Origin: Glebionis coronaria
Lineage: Eukaryota; Streptophyta; Magnoliopsida; Asterales; Asteraceae
Reading direction: 5' to 3'
Assembly: GCA_025667525.1 (NCBI GenBank)
Contig: CM046879.1
Span: 387,213,039 to 387,277,038, forward strand
DNA length: 64,000 nt
Shown: positions 20,339 to 30,801 of the stretch, one piece after another
How the letters are laid out: the number at the start of each line of letters is the position of its first letter
Numbering within the stretch: the first letter of the stretch is position 1
Translations under genes and position numbers: made by a program
Notes under the pieces: generated by a model
Told to the model about the DNA's origin: nothing
Database searches by the model: none
The model's input: only the letters and a program-made list of their open reading frames with translations

Positions 20339-20411
20339 GGGCGTGACCAGGACTCGAACCTGCGCCACCCACCTCACACACCAACGCGTTTACCATCTGA
20401 CCTAGGGTCTT
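20339..20411 (-). other. tRNA-like (pol III box) segment in LTR A
   Basis: On the minus strand an A-box-like TAGGTCAGATGG is followed about 33 bp later by a perfect B box, GGTTCGAGTCC (20360-20350), with a T-arm stem CAGG/CCTG. No matching acceptor stem is seen, so this is a tRNA-derived pseudo-tRNA or SINE head rather than a working tRNA. It is also present in LTR B. Confidence 0.55.
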
Positions 20412-21166
20412 TGACTGGTAAAACTTTGCATGGTTTATTATTTAAGGTGTGTTTGTTTTTAGCTTATTTAATAAGTCTGAATGTTATAAGCCGTTTTTCA
20501 GCTTATTGATTAAGCTTTTTAGCTGTTTCTCACTTTTCCCTTGTTCTTTGTTAAGTTTAGGACTTATTGCTATAAAAAATTTATTTTTTAAGTTATTAAT
20601 TAATTTTTTATCATTATTTTTAATTTAAATTTTAGAAAGTCATTAAAAAACAGTTAAAAGTATTTTATAATTTTGGAAAAATCATTTTTAAATCTTAATT
20701 AGTATTTTAGAGGCTTACAAAAGAAAAAAAATTTCAATTTGACTTATTTTTTATTTTATTTAATTTTTGGTTTTTAATTGGAATTTTAAAATCAATATAA
20801 AATTACTAAAAAAGTTTTGGAAATTTTTGTTTTCATTTTTGTCTTAATTACATTTTTATTGATTTTAGGTAATTTTTGGTAATTTTTTGAGCACTTTTAA
20901 TTTTTGTCGAATTTTACGATTTTACGTTTTTTACGTCATAGGGTAATTTTTAGCGTAATCCGTCTTATTTTTCCTACTTTTCTCATCTAAAAATGTCACT
21001 AATCCAAACTTGATTTTCTATTATTGGCATACCTAATTCACACACCTCCTTCGAGAACGAACTCGGACTTTTCGTCTTCATGGTTTTCCTAAATCGTGTT
21101 GATTAATACTTTCCGCTTTATACTTTCTTTTTCCTAAAAGAGGTATAATGTACTACTATCAATTTT

Positions 21167-21184
21167 TGGCGCCGCTGCCGGGGA
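21167..21184 (+). other. Element X primer binding site (tRNA-Asp type)
   Basis: TGGCGCCGCTGCCGGGGA matches the Athila-type PBS complementary to the 3' end of plant tRNA-Asp at 17 of 18 positions as I recall that tRNA. Five bases separate it from LTR A. Confidence 0.88.
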
Positions 21185-22011
21185 GGTGTTTTAGTGTTGC
21201 CATTATTATTATCATGTTTGTGTGAGTAGTGCATTTTTGCTTTTTCAATTTTTAGAAAGCGTATATAACGTACATACTTATTTTTGTTATTTTTCTCTAT
21301 TCTATTATAGTATCCAAATAAATCGTGTTTAATTTTCCTAAATTAAACACAAACCAATCTTTACTATATTGTAGACATCCCATCATCGTTTTCGTTTTTC
21401 TTGTGAATATATTACTATATTGTACTTACGTAGAACAATAAATATACAAGTACTCCAAAAGCGTGAAAACGCAACCTTGATTCGGGATTTCATCACTCGA
21501 TCATTGTATTCGAATCTAAAGCAAAAGTTTAAAGGCAAAATAGATAAATACTTTGGTGAGGCTTAATTTCAATTAACACAAACTATAAGGCGGTTGTATT
21601 TCACGGCCTAAGGGAAAAAGGCTCTTAAGTGCTTAGCGCTGCCTCGTTTACCCCGCTTGCTTGTGCGTGTTTTGAGAAAGAAGGCTAATCGAGGGTTTGC
21701 CGCCCAAGTATTATCTACGTATCATATATATTTTCTTGTTTTCAAGATTAAACCCTCTTGAACGTTTTGGTGTTCCACCAACGTTCTAAAGTCATCGAAG
21801 GCGTTCACTCCACGTGATCGTTTTCATTCTTTGAGGCTCTTTAATCGAGAAATCGATTCGAGGAGAGGTTTGTAGATTTGAGTCTATGTAATACATTCAA
21901 AAATCCAAAAAAATTAAAAAAACTATCAAAAACCATAAAAATTGAAAAATTGAAAAATCGAAAAGCCGCAAAAAGAATCTTCATTGCTACCACCCATTCT
22001 ACGCCTAGTGC
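21185..22011 (+). other. Element X leader
   Basis: Untranslated leader of about 830 bp between PBS and gag. It does not contain the PBS-proximal hairpin found in Y, Z and W. No gene is seen. Confidence 0.6.
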
Positions 22012-23622
22012 ATGCGCACTGATCAAAGAATTATTCTAATTCTAGCGACGCTTCGAATCGACGCAATCGTAATCGAAGGAATCGATGACGTAGACGAGAT
22101 TTTGAAACCGACGTTCCTAATATCGTTGCTCCAAGCTCCCACCGAGGGTTATGGAGACGCGATCGTAATTCCCGCTATCGAAGCGGAGAATTTTGAGATT
22201 AAGAGCGGAATTCTTTCGTTAATCCAAGATAAAAAATTTCGAGGTCGTGAAGCCGATAATCCTCACGACCATATTCGGAATTTTGATCGTCTTTTAGCCA
22301 CGAGCAAGTTTAAGAACGTCGACACTGATGTCGTCAAGCTTATGCTTTTTCTGTACTCGCTCGATGGTGCCGCCAAGGATTTGTACGAGAAAGAGCCGCC
22401 TAATTCGATAATTACGTGGAAGGATCTCGTTTCTAAGTTCGTTAATCATTTTTTTCCCACCATCTAAGACGACGTTTTTCAAAAATGAAATTACGAGATT
22501 TGAGCAAAAACTGAATGAATCTTTTAGAGACGCGTGGGATCGTTTTAAGGAATTGCTTAGGCAATGTCCTCACCATGGATTTTCTGAGTTGCACCAAATC
22601 GATACGTTTTACAACGGTCTTAGTTTTCAAGAACAAGATTTGTTGAATTCCACCGCCGGTGGCAACTTTTTGTGTAAAACTCCGAAAGATGCATTAATGA
22701 TTATCGAGAATCGATCCAAGGTTTACCAACTCCGCAATGCACCGAGTGTTGCCAATGTCGACAATGTTAGTAGTTCTAACCGCGACATTGAGAGGGTTGA
22801 TGTGAAAGCCGACAAGTTGACGAATGCGTTCACGTCTTTTCTCATCGAAATGCAAAAGAAAGACGCTCCCGCTACGGTGAAAGCGGTTGAGACTTCGTGT
22901 ACGTTTTGTGGTGGACCTCATAATTATTACGAGTGTGCGGCTACGGATGGCCAAACGTCGAGTGTAAACGCGTTAAACAACAATTTTTCTAATCAAAATC
23001 AAAATAACGTGGGTCCATCACAACAAGGCAATTATAATCAAGGCAAGAATTTTTTAAACCAAAACCGAAGCAATTTTCAAGGAAATAATCAACAAGGAAA
23101 TTTTCAAAATCAAGGAGGTTATAATCAAGGTCGGAATTTAACTTGGCAAAATCGAGATAACAACAACCAAAATTCAAATTTTCAAAACAACGCTAATCAA
23201 GGGAATTTTCAACGAGGGAATCAAAACCAAGGTTTCAATCAAAATTTTAATGGCTCAAATGATTTTAAAAATTATGTTAAATCAAATGACGCTAATATGA
23301 AGTGATTGGAAACGCAAATTGGTGAGATGAAAAACGAATTTTCCAACACTTTGAGAGGTTAAAATAATAAAATCGATCAAGGACAAAGTGAGATTAAAAA
23401 TATGTTTTCGGCCATAATGAGCAATCAAGCGAGTTCGTCTTCGAGTACGTTACCTAGTAACACCGTACCAAACCCGAAGGAACAATGCAAAGTCGCCACA
23501 ACGTCTATTGGAAAAGGTCGTGTGATTACCCCTACCCTTGATAGATTTCGAGTTGTTCCGTCTTCTCAACCCTCGACTTCTAAGACGTCTTATTGTTCTA
23601 AAGTCGATAGGGTGAACGTGGC
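22012..23622 (+). pseudogene. Element X gag, broken and interrupted by Y
   Basis: The start ATG at 22012 (MRTDQR) lines up with the starts of the Y and Z gag proteins. The capsid-type Retrotrans_gag domain spans about residues 55-200 (ADNPHDHIRNFDRLL, then WDRFKELLRQCP and FYNGLSFQEQD). One extra T in the run near 22448-22454 shifts the frame so the first ORF ends at 22467; the second runs 22553-23305. A knuckle CTFCGGPHNYYEC (23-like CX2CX3HX4C pattern) precedes a long Asn/Gln/Gly-rich tail (QGNFQNQGGYNQG). In-frame stops follow near 23303 and 23360. Y is inserted at 23622; removing Y and one copy of GTGGC restores continuity into the protease. Confidence 0.85.
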
Positions 23623-25438
23623 TGATAGGTGTGAAAACACCCATCCTTTTACCACTTATTTCTTGCTAAAACAAGACCAAAACGCGTATTTAATGTCATT
23701 TGTTTGGAATTATGCGTGGTTTCTATGTTTGTTGTGTTTTCAGAGTCAACCGGACAAATATTGAAGAAAAATTGGATTGCACGGGTTTTATCGAAGAAAA
23801 AGACTCAAGACGAAGTCTATTGTCCAAGAGATGCAAAAGATTTGAAGTCAATGGGCCTATTTGAAGATTTATCGAAGAAAAGGACCAAATACCGAAGATT
23901 TACATATGTCGAAGAACTCAAGTCTATTAAACGAAGAAATTTAAAGACGAGTTGAATTTATTCGTCGATAAATCCCGAATCGAAATCGAAAACGTCAACT
24001 TTTCTGAAAATACGAGAAGACAAGAAGAAAGGAAGAAAGCCCACTCACCAACCAACCACTAGGCATATAAATAGAAGAACCCTTCACATTTGACAACTAG
24101 TTTTTCATTTCCAGTTTTCTTTCTTTTCTTGTTTCGTAGGGTAACCAACACCATTAAGGTGTTGGTGATTTTCATTTTTTTGTTTTTACAAATCTTGTAG
24201 TCTTAATATTTCCCTTTGATTGTTTAAACCTTAATTATTTAATATCATACTTCCATTAATCTTGTTCATCTTCATCTTTTTGATTTAAAATTTAAAGTTC
24301 TTATTTGGTTGATTTTAATCTTCAAAAGTAAGTGGGTTTTATGTTTTTGTTGATTTGAATTGATGTTTACCATTAGTAGATGATTCGTGGTTAAATTAGT
24401 TTATGTTTTGGTTAAAAACTTGGTTGATTTTTCGTAAAAATCGTGTGTTTTTGTTTCCCTGTTCTTCGTCGTTCTTCATCACACCCAGATTCCGAATCAA
24501 CTGTTCTTACTTTTTATTCCCTACCAACACCAATGTTCCGAATTAAGGTTTTGGGTTAAGTGTTCCGAATCAAGGCTTTTAGAAATTTATTCCGAATCAG
24601 TTCCTTTATCCGGAATAATCAATATTCCGGATGAGCATATATTATTCCGAATAAAGGTTTAATTCTTATTTGTTCCGAGTCAGTTTCATTATTCCGAATC
24701 AACAAATTTCAGTTTTATTCTGGATCAGATTTGTTCCGAACGAAAGGTTTTTATTAGTCATTCCGAATCAAGTGTTCATCCGGAATAATTAATATTCCGG
24801 ATGAGTGTTTATATTCCGAGTCAAGGGTTTTAAATTGTTCCGAATCAAAGTTTTAAAAAGTTCCGAATGAAGTTTTTTATTAAATGTTCCGAATCAAGCC
24901 AATGTTCTGAATCAGTTTTAAAAGTTCCGAATAAAGGTTTTTAATATTTTATTCCGAATCAGCATTTGTTCCGAATCAGTGTTTTCTGAATCAGTGTGTT
25001 CTGAATCAGTGTGTTCTGAATCAGTGTTTTTATATATTCCGAATGAAAGGTTTTCAGTTAGAAGTTCCGGATGAACAAATGTTCCGAATGAGGGTTAATG
25101 TTCCGAATGAAGCTTTAGACAAATTGTTCCGAATGAAGGTAAATTTTTCGATTGAAGCATAGGTTCCGAATGAAGGTTTCTGTTTAGTATATTCCGGATC
25201 AAGCCTTAACATTGACTTTTACTGAGTTTAGGTAGTTAACTGTTTTATTTTAATTCAAGTTTTATTCTTATTAATTGATTTTAGTTTATCTTTATTTACT
25301 TTACGCATTTACCTTTTAGTAGATTAGAAAACCAACCCCTTTTTTAGTAACCAAGAACAACTATTCCACTTTGAATCGTGATCGATTCGAGAAGATACCG
25401 AGAACTTAAATTGAACCCCATTGAAAACACGTGTATCA
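23623..25438 (+). repeat. Element Y 5' LTR with TTCCGAAT array
   Basis: 1816 bp. TATAAATAG at about 24066 is the likely TATA box, about 75 bp before a perfect 9 bp hairpin (ACCAACACC 24144-24152, GGTGTTGGT 24158-24166). From about 24485 to 25200 it holds roughly thirty dispersed copies of TTCCGAATCA-type words, including a 10 bp-arm inverted repeat at 24608-24632. Confidence 0.9.
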
Positions 25439-25440
25439 AA

Positions 25441-25642
25441 TGGCGCCGCTGCCGGCTCTTCTCGTAAGGATTAACAGTTTTCTGTGAGAACTTGGATTTT
25501 GGGATCCGTTCGCCATGAACGTTACTTTTTCATAAAAATTTTCAAAAACCCTAAAAAATATAAAATTTTCAAAAATACAAAAAAATTAAAAAACGTAAAA
25601 AACCAAAAATATTTCTTGCTTTGTTAGTTCTTTTGCAGGTGT
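25441..25642 (+). other. Element Y PBS and leader with hairpin
   Basis: PBS TGGCGCCGCTGCCGGC at 25441-25456. At 25507-25521 arms CGTTC and GAACG form a hairpin preceded by TTTTGGGATC. The same block occurs downstream of the PBS in Z and W with longer arms. The leader ends at the gag ATG, 25643. Confidence 0.8.
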
Positions 25643-27139
25643 ATGCGCACTCGATCAACGTATTATCAAGAGCCCGAGACTCTCGATAACTTAGACATGG
25701 CCGGTGTACACAACAACAATAACAATCCACCTCAAAACAACATGAATAATAACAACAATGAACCTCTACCGGACAATCGCCCTATGATCGAACTTTTGCA
25801 AGCACATGTAGAGGGAAACAACGATCAAATTGTCATACCCGCAATTGCAGCCAACAACTTTGAGCTCAAATCCGGCTTTATTCAGATGGTCTCTGCTCAA
25901 ACATTATTGGGGCGTACCATTGATGATCCTCATGACCACATCAAAAGGTTCCTACAACTCACGAATACGGTCAAATTCAATGGTTTTCCACAAGAGGTAA
26001 TCCGTTTACAACTTTTTCCTTTCTCCTTAGAGGGACAAGCCCGGCATTGGCTTGCAAAGGAACCGCCACAAAGTATTCTTACGTGGACGGACTTGGAGAC
26101 CAAATTCATAAACTACTTTTTCCCACCCTCTCGTACTACCGCTTTGCGGAATGAAATTATTAATTTTGAAAAAAAGTACGATGAGACTTTTAGTGAATCT
26201 TGGGACCGTTTTAAAGACCTTTTAAGAAAGTGCCCACAACATGGATTTACCAAAGTGCACCAAATTAATACTTTTTACAATGGTTTAAGCATGAATGACC
26301 AAGATTCACTAAATAGTGCCTCGGGGGGTAATATTTTGGTTAAGAGTTCTAATGCCGCTTGGGATATCATTGAAAATAAGTCTAGAGTGCAAACCAAGAG
26401 TGTTCGGACCAATGCCGCTAGTGCTAGTACTAGTGACAACGATAAGAGACTTGAAAAAATTACTTCGCTTCTTGAATCGCTTGCTACCCAAACCGCTAAC
26501 AACACCAAAAGCATCAACGCTCAAAACGCTCAAGTCAATGCTGTAAGCCAACCATGTGAAATATGTGGGGGTACGCACTCTTACACTACTTGTACCTCCA
26601 CCCAAGACTATCCTTCTGAGAATGTTAACGCCGCATACGGTACCTATCCTCCGGCTGCTTATCAAGCACGTCCTCAAGGAGAACGCAACTTGCTCAACTA
26701 TCGCTCAAACAACTTTCTTTCCCCGCCTGGTTTTCCTCCAAGCAATCCTAACCAACAACAAAACCTTAACCGAACCAATCAAAACCAACCTCGAGCACCA
26801 TACCAACCACCTCAAAGACAACCATATCCACCTCAAAATCCTACTCAAGTTTACTAACCCGCTCCTTACCAACCACCTGCTTATCAAGCACCTCCTCCTA
26901 CTCAACCCACCATTTTCAACCACGAGGTCGAAACGTACATACGGACGAATGATGTGTTGGTGAAGAATCTGCAGACCCATATTATTAATTTGAAGGGCGA
27001 CATGGTGAAACAAGGGAACGATCTTAGAGCCGATATGCGAAACTCTTTGAGTAGTCAAACGAATGACCTAAGGGACATGATGACTGGTTTCTTCCAAGGT
27101 AATCAAACCTCTTCTTCGGGTACTCCCGAGTAACACCGT
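25643..27139 (+). pseudogene. Element Y gag
   Basis: The ATG at 25643 starts MRTRSTYYQEPETL, the same opening as Z gag. An Asn-rich stretch follows, then the Retrotrans_gag domain at about residues 75-215 (DDPHDHIKRFLQL, ARHWLAKEPPQSI, WDRFKDLLRKCPQHGF, FYNGLSMNDQD). The zinc knuckle is CEICGGTHSYTTC near residue 307. The tail is rich in Pro, Gln and Asn. A TAA at 26855-26857 ends the 404-codon frame, but homology to Z continues in the same frame (a helical segment with KNLQ..IINLKGD) to about 27130, where a frameshift moves translation into the protease frame. Gag would assemble the particle and bind the element RNA. Confidence 0.9.
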
Positions 27140-28607
27140 TGCTAATCCAAGAGGGGAGATGAAAGCAATCACCACTCGCGGTGGCAAAGGTACCAAGGAA
27201 CCCGAGCTTCCTATACCTCCACCGGTGATTGTGACTAAGGAAAACGAGTCACCTACTCATATTCCTCACCCTTCCACTTCCCCAATTCCTCCACCTCTTA
27301 CTTCTACCCCTCCTCCACCCAAGGATGTGAGTGATCCTACTCTCCCAAAGCCTTCCTCTTTTTCCGATATACCTTATCCCTCAAGGTTGAGGAAAGAGAA
27401 GCTCAAAAGCAAGGACGATATTCAAGTTTCGAACTTTCTCAAAATGTTTAAACAATTGAATTTCAACATCTCCTTCGCTGAGGCTCTCGCTCACATGCCT
27501 AAATATGCGAAAATGTTCAAAGATCTTCTTAGTGACAAGGAAAAGCTTCTTGATATTGCTAATACCCAACTTAATGAGAATTGCTCTACAGTGCTCTTAA
27601 GGAAATTGCCAACCAAACTTGGTGATCCGGGTCGCTTCTTAATCCCTTGCAACTTCCCGGGAGTAGAGAATTGCATGTCCCTAGCCGATCTAGGTGCCAT
27701 TATTAACTTAATGCCTTTAAGTGTTTGGAAGCAATTATCTCTCCCTGAGCTAGTCCCCACCAAAATGACTTTGGAATTAGCTAACCGTACGGTTGCTTAT
27801 CCAGTGGGGATAGCAGAAGACGTTTTTGTAGGAGTCGACAAATTCACTTTTCCCGCCGATTTCGTCGTCGTCGACTACGAGATGGATCCTCGTGTTCCAT
27901 TAATCGTTGGACGTCCATTCTTGTGGACCGGTCGCACTCTCATCGATGTAGAAGCGGGTGAGCTTATCATGAGAGTTGGTGACGATCAAATTGTCTTCAA
28001 CATGGGTAAGATTTCTAAACAGCCTTATTCCTACGAGAGTGTTAATTGTATCGACGTTCTTGATGAGGCTTGTGAAGAACACTTTAAGGATGCTTGCAAA
28101 AGTATTCCTACCTCTCCTCCTAATGTTGAGACCGTTGCCTCTATTGATTCATCACTAACTCTATTTGGAGAAAGTGATTTCCTTTGGAAAAATTTTGAAC
28201 CAACCATGGGAGATGTGAACTTAGAATATGACGATTCTCCCACCGATTGGGATGAAGACATTCGTCTCATTGAGAAACTTCTCAAAGAGGACCATATTTC
28301 TCCACCATCTCCCAAGGCTATTGCTATTGATGAACCGAATTCGACTACGCCTACCATTGAAAATCCTCCAGATTTAGAGCTTAAGGAGTTACCATCTCAC
28401 CTCGAGTACGTGTTCCTTGAAGACGAGAAGAAGTCGCCCATCATCATCGCTAAGGACTTGAAGAAAGAAGAAAAATCTCGCCTTATCGCCGTGCTTAAAG
28501 ATCATAAGAAGGCAATTGCTTGGAAAATTTCCGATATCCGCGGAATTGATCCAAACTTTTGTACTCACAAGATTCTCATGGAAGATGACTTTAAACCCGC
28601 AATCTAG
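27140..28607 (+). pseudogene. Element Y protease and PR-RT linker
   Basis: A 482-codon frame (ATG 27159, probably internal to the gag-pol frame). A Pro/Ser/Thr-rich linker comes first. The aspartic protease follows at about residues 160-275: ADLGA is the active-site Asp region, as in other Athila-type proteases that use DLGA, and PLIVGRPFL is the later flap/helix block. Residues about 290-420 are acidic and correspond in position to the long acidic tails of X, Z and W. The end (AIAWKISDIRGIDPNFCTHKI) is the conserved entry into RT. The frame stops at TAG 28605-28607, which replaces a sense codon. Confidence 0.88.
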
Positions 28608-29472
28608 AGCCAAAGAAGGGTTAATCCTCGCATTCATGACGTCATCAAACAAGAGATTATCAAACTTCTTGATGCCGGCTTGATTTACCCTATTTCGGAT
28701 TCGCCATGGGTAAGTCTCGTACATTGTGTGCCCAAGAAGGGCGGGAATAACCGTTGTTCCCAATGAACACAATGAGTTGATTCCCACTCGTCTCGTTACT
28801 GGGTGGAGAGTTTGTATCGACTATCGCAAACTCAATGATGCCACGAGAAAAGATCACTTTCCTCTTCCTTTCATGGATCAAATGCTCGAGCGTCTAGCGG
28901 GTAATGACTATTACTGCTTTTTAGATGGTTTCTATGGGTATTTTCAAATTCCCATCGATCCCAAAGACCAAGAGAAAACCACATTCACTTTTCCCTATGG
29001 AACATTTGCTTACAAACGCATGCCTTTCTGTTTATGCAATGCTCCTGGGATGTTCCAAAGGTGTATGATGGCTATCTTCCATGACATGGTTGAAGAAACT
29101 ATGGAAGTCTTCATGGATGATTTCTCGGTTTATGGCGATTCTTTCTCTGCTTGCCTTGCCAATTTAGAACGTATGCTTAAGCGGTGTTAAGACACTCGCC
29201 TTGTTCTTAATTGGGAAAAATGCCATTTCATGGTAAAAGAGGGCATCGTGCTAGGACACAAAATCTCCAAATCCGGTCTTGAAGTGGACCGTGCAAAAGT
29301 CGATGTTATTGCTAAATTGCCTCCACCTTCAACCGTGAAGGGTGTGAGAAGTTTCCTCGGTGATGCGGGCTTCTATCGTCGATTCATCAAAGATTTTTCT
29401 AAAATCGCTCGCCTGATGACCCACCTCTTGGAAAAAGATACTCCTTTTTATCTTTTCCAAAGAGTGTATTGA
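28608..29472 (+). pseudogene. Element Y reverse transcriptase
   Basis: RVT_1-type RT in two or three frames. 28608-28755 holds the N-terminal block (IKLLDAGLIYPISDSPWVS). An extra A near 28756 shifts the frame. 28726-29190 carries GWRVCIDYRKLNDATRKDHFP, a catalytic Asp region altered to FLDGFYGYFQIP, and the active-site motif VFMDDFSVYGDSF (FMDD, the usual Athila form). TAA at 29188-29190 breaks it before CHF. 29230-29472 gives the thumb/connection (GIVLGHKISKSGLEVD, FLGDAGFYRRFIKDFSK). Non-functional. Confidence 0.9.
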
Positions 29473-29960
29473 AGCCTTCAACCTTCTTAAGGATAAGCTA
29501 ACTAAGGCACAGGTCTTGGTTACCCCTAATTGGGAGATGCCTTTCGAGTTGATGTGCGATGCTAGCGACTTTGCTATTGGAGCGGTATTGGGCCAAATAG
29601 TGAATAAACACTTTCAACTGATCCATTACGCTAGCAAGACAATGACAGGGGCTCAATTGCATTACACGACAACCGAAAAAGAGCTTTTAGCTGTTGTCTA
29701 TGCTTTTGAAAAATTTCGCCCCTATCTTGTCCTTTCTACCACCATCGTGTATACCGATCATTCCGCGTTGAAGTACTTGATGACTAAACAAGATTCTAAA
29801 CCAAGACTTCTTCGCTGGGTTTTGCTACTTCAAGAATTTAAAATCGAAATTCGTGATAAGAAGGGAGCCGAAAACCTAGCCGCGGATCATCTCAGTAGAC
29901 TTGAGGATCCTTATCAAGGGGATCATCCGAATAAAGAGATCAATGACTCTTTTCCCCTTG
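29473..29960 (+). pseudogene. Element Y RNase H
   Basis: After a frameshift near 29465 the 287-codon frame 29516-30379 opens with the Ty3-type RNase [15 protein letters not shown] (first Asp), the block [17 protein letters not shown] (Glu), [11 protein letters not shown] (Asp) and AADHLSRL (last Asp). All four catalytic acidic residues are visible. The domain removes RNA from the RNA:DNA hybrid. Confidence 0.9.
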
Positions 29961-30801
29961 AGACCTTAATGTCTATCAACTCGAATAATGATGAAGCCCC
30001 GTGGTTTGCGGACATTGCAAACTACTTGGCGGGTGGAATTCTCATTGACGGGTTAACATCTCAACAAAAGAAGAAGTTCTTTAAAGATATTAAGACTTAC
30101 TTTTGGGATGACCCGTACCTCTTCAAACAATGTGCTGATTTGATTATTCGCCGATGTGTTGATGGACCGGCGGCTTTAGACATTCTCGAAGCTTGCCACA
30201 AAGGACCCACCGGTGGTCACTTTGGTCCCAACTACACCGCCAAAAAAGTGTTTGACTCGGGATTTTATTGGCCCACCATTTATCATGACGCTCACGAAAT
30301 GGTTAAACATTGTGATGCTTGCCAAAAACAAGGCAAGATCACACATAAAGATGAGATGCCTCAAACTTTCATACAATAATGTGAAATCTTTGATGTATGG
30401 GGCATCGACTTTATGGGGCCATTCCCTTCATCTAAAGGAAACAAATACATCCTTGTAGCCGTCAACTATGTTTCTAAATGGGTTAAGGCAAAGCTTTACC
30501 CACTAACGACGCAAGGGTGGTTTGTAACTTTTTGAAGTCGCTATTCGCTAGATTCGGTGTGCCTCATGCCATTATTAGTGATCGTGGGACTCATTTTTGC
30601 AATGATCAATTCGCAAGAGTCATGGCTAAGTATGGTGTCAATCATCGTCTTTCCACCGCAGACCACCCACAAACTATTGGCCAGGCTGAAATATCTAACC
30701 GAGGGTTAAAGCGAATTCTTGAACGAACCGTGGGAGAGCATCGTGCCTCATGGGCCGATAAACCTGATGATGCTCTGTGGGCTTTTCGTACCGCATACAA
30801 G
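29961..30801 (+). pseudogene. Element Y integrase, N-terminal and core part
   Basis: The HHCC zinc-binding region lies at about 30187-30330 ([11 protein letters not shown], then [10 protein letters not shown]). TAA 30377-30379 interrupts just before the core. The core continues with the first Asp in [11 protein letters not shown], a frameshift near 30505, the second Asp in ISDRGTHF and the Glu in GQAEISNRGLK. Coding sequence is cut at 30801 by the solo LTR, whose target duplication ACAAG is part of the codons for TAYK. Confidence 0.9.

Larger units (their letters stand above)
17727..21161 (+). repeat. Element X 5' LTR (LTR A)
   Basis: 3435 bp, from TGATGAGACTG to CTACTATCA, ending five bases before the PBS. 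Its first ~200 bp and last ~250 bp are nearly identical to LTR B and related to the solo LTR at 30802-34197, while the middle is much more diverged. It contains a perfect 10 bp hairpin (20018-20042) and a tRNA-like segment on the opposite strand (20339-20411). The ORFs at 17524-17943, 19117-19377 and 20037-20288 are random. Confidence 0.85.

Noticed and set aside
20339..20411. Functional tRNA gene
   Set aside because: The acceptor stem does not pair and the A box is imperfect; a tRNA-derived fragment is more likely.
24485..25205. Possible CRISPR-like array of short repeats with variable spacers
   Set aside because: The words are about 8-13 bp, spacing is irregular, they lie in both LTRs of a plant retroelement and no cas gene is present.
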